24,379 bases of DNA from a virus, in the IMG/VR virus record IMGVR_UViG_3300025131_004421, positions 1-24,379 of that record. One strand, given 5' to 3'. The position numbers and the translations under genes were made by a program. Positions within the stretch are counted from its first letter, which is position 1. Each line of letters starts with the position of its first letter. This document shows, piece after piece, positions 1 to 6,627 of the stretch. The notes under the pieces are model-generated. The model was not told where the DNA came from. It saw only the letters and a program-made list of their open reading frames with translations, and made no database searches.

Positions 1-40
1 TGACAGTTGGGCCGATGATCGGCTTCAGTAGTTCCCACAT
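1..40 (-). CDS. Partial CDS, N-terminal 13 residues only
   Basis: An ATG at 40 on the minus strand opens a frame reading MWELLKPIIGPTV that runs off the left edge. A good ribosome binding site (AGGAG in ataggagtagagc) sits about 6 to 7 bases upstream, and the frame follows the 78-residue membrane protein on the same strand with a 9-base gap. The product is unknown. Its position beside a small membrane protein makes a lysis or membrane function possible, but only 13 residues are visible. Confidence 0.5.
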   Translation of the reverse strand, partial: MWELLKPIIGPTV

Positions 41-49
41 GCTCTACTC

Positions 50-286
50 CTATTGATCAAGATTCATTCTCCCTGCACAATCTCTGACCCACGACATGGA
101 GCAGAGGTAGCCAAAGAAGAATCCACTGATGAAGGTCACGACCTGACCCCAAGATATTGTCCAGTCATTTAAGTAGAACGAGAGAACGGACGCCATTACC
201 CACATCCAAGCGTTGCCATTCTTGATATTGATGATTTTGGCATACACAGTATCCGACATCCACAGTCGAGTCTCATTCTTGGACAT
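50..286 (-). CDS. Small membrane protein, 78 aa, two predicted TM segments
   Basis: I do not recognise a family. Residues about 26-43 (WMWVMASVLSFYL region) and 46-64 (GQVVTFISGFFFGYLCSMSW) form two hydrophobic stretches split by a short polar turn (NDWTISW), suggesting a two-pass membrane hairpin. The short N-terminus is polar. The ATG at 286 is supported by GAGGAGAG about 8 bases upstream. It overlaps the end of the glycosyltransferase gene by 14 bases, so it is probably cotranscribed with the sugar cassette. A small two-TM phage protein could be a holin or a membrane anchor for glycosyltransferases. The endolysin is 5.7 kb away on the other strand, so the lysis assignment is weak. Confidence 0.7.
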   Translation of the reverse strand: MSKNETRLWMSDTVYAKIINIKNGNAWMWVMASVLSFYLNDWTISWGQVVTFISGFFFGYLCSMSWVRDCAGRMNLDQ

Positions 287-1070
287 CTCTGGACTCTCCT
301 CGCACCAAATGGTAGCTCAATGAGCTTGGAACCTGTAAGGCTGGAATTCCATTATCGGAGAGCTTGTCCATGTAACTCACATCCCCGGTGACCCCTTCCT
401 CGTTGATTCCATCATGGAGAGGGCCGAACTCTTCCCACAGAGCCTTCGTCTGAAGCCATGTAACGCCGTCTGGGCGCAGTTGCTTGCCTCGGGCAGGGTG
501 AGAGTGGTAGAGACTCGCTTCGACGGCTGTGAGGGCCTTCTGGTTCGCATGGCGTCTCTGTATGTCATTGCAGTACTGGTCCCACCGTCGTTCATCGAAT
601 TCATCCCACACTGTGCCAAAATGCTCGATAGGATGCCGGGACCGTCCAGCCGCAGGAGATTCCACTGTCCATGTATGATATGTATGCCTCTCGCCCCACC
701 TGTCAGCCGCAGCCATGAGATGGTGGAGCCATTGTCTGGAGAAGTATTGATCCGACCCCATCCTGACAACCCACTTCGTTTCTGCGTGTTGATATCCCAT
801 GTTGAAGCAAGCGTAGAGGTTGTGCAAGAAACGAGTCGTCTTGTCTGAAATCGTAGCTGGTTGCTTCTCAGGATGAATCACGTATTTCAGATTCATCTCT
901 GGAAAGGCTTCCTGAACTTCCTTGCAGTAACCCTCAGTCTTCTTGTTGGCTCCTGCCAGAATGATCAGCCAATCTACATCCACGCCGGCCCGTCTATGCG
1001 CATTGATAATGCACCAGTTGAGCAGTTCGATGTCATCCTTGATGATGGTATACGCCGTGATGTCACTCAT
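273..1070 (-). CDS. GT-A-like (GT2-type) glycosyltransferase, 265 aa
   Basis: Probable nucleotide-sugar-dependent glycosyltransferase. The N-terminus (MSDITAYTIIKDDIELLNWCI) matches the opening strand and helix of a GT-A fold. Residues about 97-115 (ETKWVVRMGSDQYFSRQW) look like the central metal/donor-binding segment, with GSDQ where GT2 enzymes carry DxD. The ORF starts at ATG 1070 and overlaps the end of the nucleotidyltransferase gene by 8 bases; the upstream GGGGA is a weak ribosome binding site, so translational coupling is likely. It lacks membrane segments and should be cytoplasmic. Family assignment rests on fold-like motifs; acceptor and sugar are unknown. Confidence 0.65.
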   Translation of the reverse strand: MSDITAYTIIKDDIELLNWCIINAHRRAGVDVDWLIILAGANKKTEGYCKEVQEAFPEMNLKYVIHPEKQPATISDKTTRFLHNLYACFNMGYQHAETKWVVRMGSDQYFSRQWLHHLMAAADRWGERHTYHTWTVESPAAGRSRHPIEHFGTVWDEFDERRWDQYCNDIQRRHANQKALTAVEASLYHSHPARGKQLRPDGVTWLQTKALWEEFGPLHDGINEEGVTGDVSYMDKLSDNGIPALQVPSSLSYHLVRGESRDVQE

Positions 1071-1806
1071 TGAAAATCCCCGAATCTATAGTGGCAACCA
1101 TTTCTTCTGGTGTCCCCATGCTGAACACCTTCTTAACTGGAAATCCCTTCACCTTATGTCCTCGCGTAATCATCTTGTTATATGCCGACTCGACATAGAT
1201 CTCATTTTGAACAAGATCCTCTTCAGTCATATCTGCCAGAGCAGAGAAGTAGAAGTTGGCGTCGGAGAAATAGCTGCACCCACATAATGCATAGGGAAAA
1301 TCCAGCGAAGACCTCTTGGGTTTAATTCCACGCAACTCCCAGTTGGTGCCTTGTTCAGGTATAGCGAAGCCCCAGTCATCCTTCTCGGTGGTCATCCAGA
1401 GAGGGACGATACCATCAGCACTCTCTGAGTCTATCGCTTTGACAAACTCTTCCTTGTCCCAAGACAAGAATTGATCGGAGTGATGAATCAAAAGCTGTGG
1501 ATCTTCATGGGGAATGTGATGTCGTGCCAACTGGACGCAGTGAGCTACGCCCGTAGGCTCTGTCTCTTCCAGAAACAATCCATGAGGATAATTCTGAAGC
1601 CCTGCCTGACGATACATCTCCGATGCCTGAGCAGCCTCACCCTTGGCGCAGATGAAGATCACCAAACGAATCTGATCCAGAGGAAGACACGATAGAGATC
1701 GGATAAACATCGGCAAACCGTTGATCAGAATGAGAGGCTTGCTCACTTCTGTATAGCTACGAAAGCGAGTGCCATACCCACCCATGGGCATTACGACGGT
1801 AAGCAT
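1063..1806 (-). CDS. Sugar nucleotidyltransferase, 247 aa
   Basis: Belongs to the NTP_transferase superfamily that makes NDP-sugars from NTP and sugar-1-phosphate. The N-terminal signature VVMPMGGYGTRFRSYTEVSKP (residues 4-24) has the glycine-rich nucleotide loop, the catalytic Arg and the conserved KP. HHSDQF at about 107-112 replaces the usual G-D metal site. FPVKKVFSMGTPEEM near the C-terminus resembles the usual end of the fold, where a sequence such as W-x-D-(I/V)-G-T-P-E is common. The length is right for a single-domain enzyme without an acyltransferase tail. The ATG at 1806 has GAGGATGAG upstream and overlaps the Nudix stop. Next to glycosyltransferases it probably supplies their activated donor; the sugar cannot be read from sequence. 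Confidence 0.85.
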   Translation of the reverse strand: MLTVVMPMGGYGTRFRSYTEVSKPLILINGLPMFIRSLSCLPLDQIRLVIFICAKGEAAQASEMYRQAGLQNYPHGLFLEETEPTGVAHCVQLARHHIPHEDPQLLIHHSDQFLSWDKEEFVKAIDSESADGIVPLWMTTEKDDWGFAIPEQGTNWELRGIKPKRSSLDFPYALCGCSYFSDANFYFSALADMTEEDLVQNEIYVESAYNKMITRGHKVKGFPVKKVFSMGTPEEMVATIDSGIFNE

Positions 1807-2243
1807 CTTCTCATCCTCTGGAATATGTCGAGATGTTCTGGTGCCACATCATGCATTTTGCCAGTAACCTCTGAACGGATCTGCCCACTCAGAACATCAT
1901 CCACGGTGACCCATTTTAATTCTACACCTTCACGACATTCGAAAGTCACAAATTGATCTGGGTAGGGCCTGAGCCTGAAGACAGTAGTTATCGTATTGAT
2001 GCCAGCATAGTGAAAATTGAGCAATGGTTCTAATTGATCGGGGCTTACTGCCTGTGCAGTCTCTTCCCAAATCTCTCTGACCAAAGCTTCAACAAGAGTC
2101 TCGTCGCCATCTGCTTGGCCCCCCGGCATCGACCACATGTCAGGATTCCAGATCCAATCTTTATCATCTCTTAAATTAGCAAGAACCATCTTGTCTTTGA
2201 TGATAATGACTGTAACGCTCTGTCGGCCAACGAAGGCTGTCAT
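1791..2243 (-). CDS. Nudix hydrolase, 150 aa
   Basis: A full Nudix box is visible: GQADGDE, then seven residues, then REIWEET. This fits G-x5-E-x7-REUxEE-x-G-U, except that Ala takes the last Gly. It is preceded by MWSMPGG, the usual strand before the box. Family members hydrolyse nucleoside diphosphates linked to another group, including NDP-sugars. I placed the start at ATG 2243 because it forms an ATGA overlap with the methyltransferase stop and has GGAGGTC 6 bases upstream; a longer in-frame start at 2300 would overlap 60 bases. In this cassette it may recycle an NDP-sugar, act as a GDP-mannose hydrolase-like enzyme, or cleanse nucleotides. Confidence 0.88.
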   Translation of the reverse strand: MTAFVGRQSVTVIIIKDKMVLANLRDDKDWIWNPDMWSMPGGQADGDETLVEALVREIWEETAQAVSPDQLEPLLNFHYAGINTITTVFRLRPYPDQFVTFECREGVELKWVTVDDVLSGQIRSEVTGKMHDVAPEHLDIFQRMRRCLPS

Positions 2244-2710
2244 TTGACGACCTCCAATTGGTAATACTGATCTCCATTGCCAGTAGCGTCGTATCGACAC
2301 TCAGTCACTTTGAACTCGCCTCTGATGCTATACATCGGTCCACGCTCGATGATATACTCGCCGTCCTTCTTCTCCCACATCTGGAATGACCACTGATCCC
2401 AATCTGTCTTCTTATGGGTGTAATCCTTCCCCCCGTTCGGAGAATCTTTATTGGGCACGAAGATGTCTACACTTCCACCCTTCTTGGTGACTCTCCAGAT
2501 CTCCTCCATGATGAAGATGAGGTCTTCGCCATTGAAGTGTTCAAGGATTTGCTTTGCCAGCACTCCATGAAAGTAACTGTCATCAAAGGGAATCCCTCGG
2601 GTGATGCTCCTGACAATATCCACGCCTACGAAGGGGTGATGATCCATACCGATGTAACCGGGGGCCTTGTTGGGTCCACAACCTATATCCAGAAGCCTCA
2701 TCTTAGCCAT
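2240..2710 (-). CDS. Class I SAM-dependent methyltransferase, 156 aa
   Basis: Motif I is LLDIGCGPNKAPG (residues 6-18), motif II contains GMDHH and VDIVR, and the acidic/post-II segment IPFDDSYFHGVLAKQILEH is typical of Methyltransf_11-type enzymes. WRVTKKGGSVDIFVPN is the strand-5 region. The fold is short but complete through strand 5. The start at ATG 2710 overlaps the preceding glycosyltransferase stop by 8 bases (ATGGCTAA); ATG 2701 is possible. No strong Shine-Dalgarno is present, so expression is probably coupled. By context it could methylate a sugar or a nucleotide-sugar, but the substrate is not visible. Confidence 0.85.
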   Translation of the reverse strand: MAKMRLLDIGCGPNKAPGYIGMDHHPFVGVDIVRSITRGIPFDDSYFHGVLAKQILEHFNGEDLIFIMEEIWRVTKKGGSVDIFVPNKDSPNGGKDYTHKKTDWDQWSFQMWEKKDGEYIIERGPMYSIRGEFKVTECRYDATGNGDQYYQLEVVK

Positions 2711-3632
2711 TGGTTAAATTCTTTGAAAACATCTCGGCAATACCAGCCGCATGATGCAGATAGCTCATCGTGTTGACCTGATCTCTCATACGTGCCTTAT
2801 GGCGGATCTTGCTTTCCATCAATTCACAACATGCATCTACGTCGCCAGCAGGGAACAATTCTACGCCATGGCGATAATCATCCATCCACCCTACTCTAGC
2901 CGAGATTACAGGCTTACCTAAATAAAGAGCCTCTAGAGGAGCCATAGGTCCACCTTCCCATAAAGAAGGGACTAACAGGCAATCGATCTTGTCGTAGAAG
3001 TCTCTATAGCTTCTGTAGTCCTCTCCTTCATGGATCTCTGCTTTAGGAACCATGAAATCGTCTGGATTCCATCCCTCTCCTTTGAACAGAAGAGCCATGT
3101 TCCAAGTCTCTTCTTTGACTAATCCAGTAATAACCTCCTGCAAGAAGCCGTTCCCTTTGCCGATAATAGGATTACCATCTGGGTCTGATCCACGTTGTGC
3201 GATTCCAAACGTATATGGAATCGGCTCACCAAGATCAACCTCAAAATCTCCCCCCGGCTTGGATACGATCATCTGTTCTGGATGATAGGTTTTATTCTGG
3301 AGGAACATGTCATGATAGTAGGAATTCATATGCACGACGCCATCAAGGTCAGCCCAGTGCGCCCTGAAGTTATCCCAACTGTCCTCATGAAGGTGGGTGA
3401 ACATCCCGATGTGGGGGACGTCGGGAAAGGCAGTTCTCATCGAAGGGAACCAACAGTTTTGGATATCCACGTAATACCAACCGGAGAACGATTCTGCCTC
3501 CTTGTGCGTGAGATTAATCAACTGACTGACAGGAATACTCTGGAACACATCAGGGAGAGCAGCGCAAACACGCTCTCCGATGTGCTGAAGAATCCAGCCT
3601 GAGTCAACATGAATTACACCGATCTTACCCAT
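2703..3632 (-). CDS. GT4-like (GT-B) glycosyltransferase, 309 aa
   Basis: The C-terminal half carries the GT4 signature LLVPSLWEGGPMAPLEALYLGKPVI, with the E-x7-E motif (EGGPMAPLE) that binds the donor sugar nucleotide. It is preceded by a Rossmann-type strand and followed by ARVGW and an ELFPAGD segment, where GT4 enzymes usually have a V-x-P-G-D-like motif. The N-terminus (MGKIGVIHVDSGWILQHIGERVC) fits the acceptor domain of a GT-B fold. At 309 residues it is shorter than typical GT4 enzymes (350-400), so the N-domain looks reduced. The start ATG 3632 overlaps the upstream zinc-knuckle gene by 8 bases. AAGGAAA lies about 12 bases upstream, a long spacing. Confidence 0.85.
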   Translation of the reverse strand: MGKIGVIHVDSGWILQHIGERVCAALPDVFQSIPVSQLINLTHKEAESFSGWYYVDIQNCWFPSMRTAFPDVPHIGMFTHLHEDSWDNFRAHWADLDGVVHMNSYYHDMFLQNKTYHPEQMIVSKPGGDFEVDLGEPIPYTFGIAQRGSDPDGNPIIGKGNGFLQEVITGLVKEETWNMALLFKGEGWNPDDFMVPKAEIHEGEDYRSYRDFYDKIDCLLVPSLWEGGPMAPLEALYLGKPVISARVGWMDDYRHGVELFPAGDVDACCELMESKIRHKARMRDQVNTMSYLHHAAGIAEMFSKNLTNG

Positions 3633-3852
3633 TGTCGGTATCTGTTTCCTTGATCGGACGCTCCATCATGAAGCCTTTTAGCTGGTCTTCATACTCAGCA
3701 TTACGAAGCACATCAAACTTCGTTTGATTCTCCTGCTTCAGCTTCGAATGATCCAGTTCGCAGTTGAAGCACAGGTCGAAGCGAGTGCCATCTGGCTTCT
3801 TATAGGATTCTAGGTCATGCACAACTGACTCACATCGATCACAGACCTTCAT
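3625..3852 (-). CDS. Small zinc-knuckle protein, 75 aa
   Basis: Two CxxC pairs, C4-x2-C7 and C28-x2-C31, spaced as in a zinc ribbon or knuckle, are followed by a charged helical C-terminus (KLKQENQTKFDVLRNAEYEDQL). I do not recognise a named family. The start at ATG 3852 has GGAGGAGATGGA directly upstream and forms an ATGA overlap with the previous gene's stop. It sits among glycosyltransferases and may be an accessory or DNA/RNA-binding protein. No function is claimed. Confidence 0.75.
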   Translation of the reverse strand: MKVCDRCESVVHDLESYKKPDGTRFDLCFNCELDHSKLKQENQTKFDVLRNAEYEDQLKGFMMERPIKETDTDNG

Positions 3853-4157
3853 TCCATCTCCTCCATGTCGCCATCTACATGTTCAGCCTGTCGAATATGC
3901 CAATGCATATGATCGGGCCAGTGCTGTGTCTTTCGGTCAATCGTGAAGTGATAATTCGGATACGCCACCGACGCTACATATGAGCATCGGTCGATTACTT
4001 CTTGAAGCTCTTTCTTTGTGAAGTCCTCTTCTCTTTTATGACTATGCACAACCACCATAGGCACTTTACACTTGCCGCAGCGAGTGATCAAGAAGAGACG
4101 CTCCTTGACGTAGATCTTCGCCTTGGCTGGAGGGGGTTTACAAATCGGGCACCCCAT
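3849..4157 (-). CDS. HIT-like protein with N-terminal zinc-ribbon cysteines, 102 aa
   Basis: The protein opens MGCPIC and has a second pair CGKC near residue 30, giving a likely zinc site. It then runs through MVVVHSHKREEDFTKKELQEVIDRC to a His-rich end, DHMHWHIRQ. The H-x-H-x-H pattern (HMHWH) resembles the HIT triad of nucleotide hydrolases and transferases, and the preceding VVVHSH-x-EE-FT-x-E layout also fits HIT-like proteins. A HIT-type enzyme would suit a cassette that handles nucleotide sugars (GalT belongs to this superfamily). I chose ATG 4157, with GGAAGGAAA upstream and a 20-base overlap. ATG 4187, with CAGGAG upstream, is the alternative and adds 10 residues. The HIT assignment is motif-level only. 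Confidence 0.6.
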   Translation of the reverse strand: MGCPICKPPPAKAKIYVKERLFLITRCGKCKVPMVVVHSHKREEDFTKKELQEVIDRCSYVASVAYPNYHFTIDRKTQHWPDHMHWHIRQAEHVDGDMEEME

Positions 4158-4983
4158 TTTCCTTCCGATATGCTTCGTAGGTGTCATAGTCTCCTGCTCT
4201 TCCCGGTAGAATGATTTTTGGTTTCCTACCCTTGCCGGTGGGACGACAGAACTCTGGGAACCACTCCTTCTTTGCTGTCTCCAGAACCATACCTTTCTCC
4301 GTGACCAGCCTGTCAAGTGGATACCCTGTCTGTCCATGCCTCTTGTAGGTATAGAACTTCTGGAGAATTCGCTCTGTACTAGCGAATCCATAATGGAGCA
4401 ATTGCTGGTCCTCCTCTTGAAAGCGAATCGCTCCTACGCGAATATCTTGGTCAGCACTCTCACGCCGATATGGAATAGGCATCTGCTTCTGGTGTAGCCC
4501 ACCGCGTGGATCATAGTAAAGCTGTCCGGTGTTCATCCAGAAGACGCAATGCCACAGGTCGTTGTATTCAAGGTCGGTGCGATAATACTTCTCACTACGC
4601 CAGAGATTCAGATTATGAAGATAGATCTGCACAAGATTATTCTTCTTCACTTCTGCCAGCGCGTCGTTGACTTGTTCTCTGTCTGTAAAAAACTCTCCAA
4701 GAACAGCATCGGAATCAAACCAGCAGATCCAATTACATTTAGGATGATCGCCCAGCAACCTTCTCAGCAGAAGGTCTTTGTGATGGATCTCCAGATTGAA
4801 TTCATTGGTGCGACCTTTGATGACGACACAGTCGAAATCCTGATAGACTGGCATGACATCTTCAGTCGAGGCGTCATCATAGACGTAAATCTCATCGGAT
4901 ACCATACGCATTGACGTGAGACACTTACGTAGGTCGCCATTCTCGACTCCGTTAAAGTTTTGGAGAAATCCGATGATGTTCAT
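4138..4983 (-). CDS. GT2-like glycosyltransferase, 281 aa
   Basis: GT-A fold motifs are visible. DEIYVYDDASTEDVM (residues about 30-44) is the nucleotide-binding strand with DDAST in place of DDGST, and ICWFDSDAVLGEF (about 86-98) holds the DxD metal site. The central part is rich in aromatic residues. The C-terminal YRKENGVPDL tail is polar, with no membrane span. The start ATG 4983 overlaps the next upstream GT2 gene by 4 bases (ATGA). The ribosome binding site is weak (AAGAAAG), so coupling is likely. A cytoplasmic glycosyltransferase is well supported; donor and acceptor are unknown. Confidence 0.8.
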   Translation of the reverse strand: MNIIGFLQNFNGVENGDLRKCLTSMRMVSDEIYVYDDASTEDVMPVYQDFDCVVIKGRTNEFNLEIHHKDLLLRRLLGDHPKCNWICWFDSDAVLGEFFTDREQVNDALAEVKKNNLVQIYLHNLNLWRSEKYYRTDLEYNDLWHCVFWMNTGQLYYDPRGGLHQKQMPIPYRRESADQDIRVGAIRFQEEDQQLLHYGFASTERILQKFYTYKRHGQTGYPLDRLVTEKGMVLETAKKEWFPEFCRPTGKGRKPKIILPGRAGDYDTYEAYRKENGVPDL

Positions 4984-5759
4984 AGTTGTTCTTTCTTACC
5001 ATGAGGTATCCAGACATGCCCACCGGCTCCATAGCGTTCCATCAGATATGCCATGTCAGCTTCTTTCTTCAGACGCTCTTCCTCAGTCTTCAGCGTATTC
5101 AACATCTGGCCTTGATGAACACGACGCCTCACCAATGGCTCTGCCACGGCTGAGAAATTGAATCGCTCCGCACAGCGTAATAGGAATTCGTAATCCTGCG
5201 CATGGACGATGTTCATATCGAAACCACCTACCTCATCGAAGATCTTGCGATGCCACATGACTGTTGCAGCATTGATGAAGCAGTGCTGGCGCAGATTGTC
5301 AAATAGCTTTTCTCTAGAAGGATACTGTGCTGCGGCGTGGGTCTCCATGCACTGAGGTATCCCAAGCTCAAAAGATGTATAGGAGATCATATGATCGCCC
5401 ATCTCCTGAAGCTGGAATGCCACCTTGTCCTGCATATAGAGATCATCAGAAGGAAGCCATGTGATCCAGTCGCCTTCAGATAGCCCGATAGCCGTGTTCA
5501 GTGCCCCGGCGACTCCTTGATTCTCTTGCCAGTGGTAGGTCCATTCTCTGGTTCCCACTCTCGGGACTGGACAATCCTTCTGACAACGCTCTACGACATC
5601 CTCCTGAGAAGGAGTCGAGCCGTCATCAACGACAACAATCTGGATATCGGGCCAGCTTTGGAAGTAGGCAGACTTGATAGCTGCTTCCAGAAATGTTGGT
5701 TTCTGATTATAGGTAGGAATGATGATCGAAACCAGATCAGATGAATGCACTGCCGTCAC
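4980..5759 (-). CDS. GT2 family glycosyltransferase, 259 aa, GTG start
   Basis: A canonical GT2 protein. VSIIIPTYNQ near the N-terminus, VVVDDGST about 30 residues on, WITWLPSDDLYM (DxD-equivalent SDD) and FDMNIVHAQDYEFLLR (the acceptor-side ED-like motif) are all present. The frame is open to an ATG at 5837. I prefer the GTG at 5759, because AAGGAG lies 8 bases upstream, the conserved fold starts right after it, and it gives a GTGA overlap with the stop of the 50-residue regulator. The longer version would overlap that regulator by 82 bases. Second gene of the regulator-led leftward sugar operon. Confidence 0.85.
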   Translation of the reverse strand: MTAVHSSDLVSIIIPTYNQKPTFLEAAIKSAYFQSWPDIQIVVVDDGSTPSQEDVVERCQKDCPVPRVGTREWTYHWQENQGVAGALNTAIGLSEGDWITWLPSDDLYMQDKVAFQLQEMGDHMISYTSFELGIPQCMETHAAAQYPSREKLFDNLRQHCFINAATVMWHRKIFDEVGGFDMNIVHAQDYEFLLRCAERFNFSAVAEPLVRRRVHQGQMLNTLKTEEERLKKEADMAYLMERYGAGGHVWIPHGKKEQL

Positions 5760-5908
5760 AATCCTTTCTCCTTGCGAAGTTTCTTCTTCTCTGCGCCGAT
5801 TAGCTTGCTCAACATCGCTGCCATACTCATCTTGCAAGCAGCAGCAATGATCTTGAGATCACGATGATCGTCAGCCCAGATTTTCATCGTTCTAAAGGTC
5901 TTGCTCAT
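5756..5908 (-). CDS. Ribbon-helix-helix-like small regulator, 50 aa
   Basis: A short ORF reading MSKTFRTMKIWADDHRDLKI, then IAAACKMSMAAMLSKLIGAE and a Lys-rich tail (KKKLRKEKGL). It has the layout of an Arc/CopG-type ribbon-helix-helix domain: a short basic beta strand (FRTMKIW), helix 1 (DDHRDLKIIAAAC), a turn with KMSM, and helix 2 (AAMLSKLIG). It ends in a GTGA overlap with the GT2 gene and is the first gene of the leftward operon. A strong promoter lies 33 bases upstream, and that promoter region carries a tandem/palindromic site that such a dimeric protein could bind. Its own ribosome binding site is weak. RHH assignment is by pattern, not by search. Confidence 0.7.
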   Translation of the reverse strand: MSKTFRTMKIWADDHRDLKIIAAACKMSMAAMLSKLIGAEKKKLRKEKGL

Positions 5909-5917
5909 TTAGTCATC

Positions 5918-5944
5918 CATGTAGTAAATTGGCTACATGTAGTA
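5918..5944. promoter_or_regulatory. Candidate operator: 9-base direct repeats plus 10-base palindrome
   Basis: CATGTAGTA occurs twice, at 5918-5926 and 5936-5944, exactly 18 bases apart. The second copy overlaps the perfect palindrome CTACATGTAG (5933-5942), and the pair 5919-5924/5933-5938 also forms an inverted repeat. The block covers the -10 and start region of the leftward promoter and lies upstream of the endolysin gene. RHH repressors bind short tandem or inverted sites of this size, so autoregulation by the adjacent regulator is a reasonable inference. Confidence 0.5.
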
Positions 5945-5969
5945 TAACCACACTCAAAGGAGGCGTCAA
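5941..5969 (-). promoter_or_regulatory. Sigma-70-type promoter for the leftward sugar operon
   Basis: On the minus strand there is TTGACG (-35, at 5964-5969), a 17-base spacer, and TATACT (-10, at 5941-5946), each with five of six consensus bases. Transcription would start near 5934, about 26 bases before the regulator's ATG. The -10 overlaps the palindromic operator candidate, and the spacer overlaps the endolysin ribosome binding site on the other strand. Confidence 0.65.
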
Positions 5970-5970
5970 C

Positions 5971-6627
5971 GTGGAAATAGTCCAATGTCATACTCCCAAC
6001 AAGTCTCTCAAGAAGAGACTCCGAACGAACATCACCTTGGGCGTTGTGCATTATACTGGCTCAATGAATTTCGATGGAACGCTTAACTGGTTCGAGAATC
6101 CGAAAGCGAAGGTCTCGGCCCACTACGTCATCGGCAGAGAGGGCACAGTTGCTCAATTTGAAACCATCTACACAAAACTTTGGCATGCAGGTAAGAGTGA
6201 GTGGAATGGACGCAAGTGGTGCAACGGCTACTCCATTGGCTATGAGCTTGTTGGTACTTCTGACTCTGGATTCACTCAAGAGCAATACGATGCGTTATGT
6301 GAAGTCATCATGGACAACATGACTAACTGTCCTCTCTCAGCTATTGTCGGCCATGAGCATATCAGCCCCGGCAGGAAGGTTGATCCCGGCGAGGGGTTCA
6401 ACTGGAACAAGATAGCTGCACCCCTCGCTATCGAAATCAACAAGCACACATTCACTGGCAACAAGCTTGCCCAAATAGGTCCGAAACGACTCAAACCTGT
6501 GCCCCTTGCTGTCAATGAGAGTGGTAGAGAGCTGGATGTTCCTGAACCCATGGTCACCTCGACTTCCACCGAAGTACGAAACCCCAAGATGGGCAATGGC
6601 AAAGATCCATGGTGGAAGATCTGGTAA
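5971..6627 (+). CDS. N-acetylmuramoyl-L-alanine amidase endolysin, 218 aa, GTG start
   Basis: Amidase_2 (PGRP/T7 lysozyme-like) enzyme that cleaves the MurNAc-L-Ala bond of peptidoglycan at lysis. Motifs, numbered from the GTG: VVHYT with zinc ligand H27, AHYVIGREG (50-58), WHAGKS (71-76), SIGYEL (88-93), and GHEHISPGRKVDPG (127-140) with ligands H130 and D138 plus the conserved Lys. The tail after about 155 has no recognised wall-binding repeat. I chose GTG 5971 because AAAGGAGG lies 7 bases upstream; an upstream TTG (5929) lacks a site. No signal peptide is visible, so export would need a holin. It is the only rightward gene in the sugar region, and its stop abuts the convergent gene with no gap. 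Confidence 0.93.
   Translation: MEIVQCHTPNKSLKKRLRTNITLGVVHYTGSMNFDGTLNWFENPKAKVSAHYVIGREGTVAQFETIYTKLWHAGKSEWNGRKWCNGYSIGYELVGTSDSGFTQEQYDALCEVIMDNMTNCPLSAIVGHEHISPGRKVDPGEGFNWNKIAAPLAIEINKHTFTGNKLAQIGPKRLKPVPLAVNESGRELDVPEPMVTSTSTEVRNPKMGNGKDPWWKIW

Noticed and set aside
414-848. Long rightward open frame (144 codons) opposite the 265-residue glycosyltransferase.
   Set aside because: It is antisense to a motif-supported gene, has no ribosome binding site, and no recognisable domain; it is a shadow frame.
4188-4391. N-terminal extension of the HIT-like ORF back to 4391.
   Set aside because: It would overlap the GT2 gene by about 250 bases and the extra residues are low-complexity Arg/Ser-rich, as expected from out-of-frame reading.
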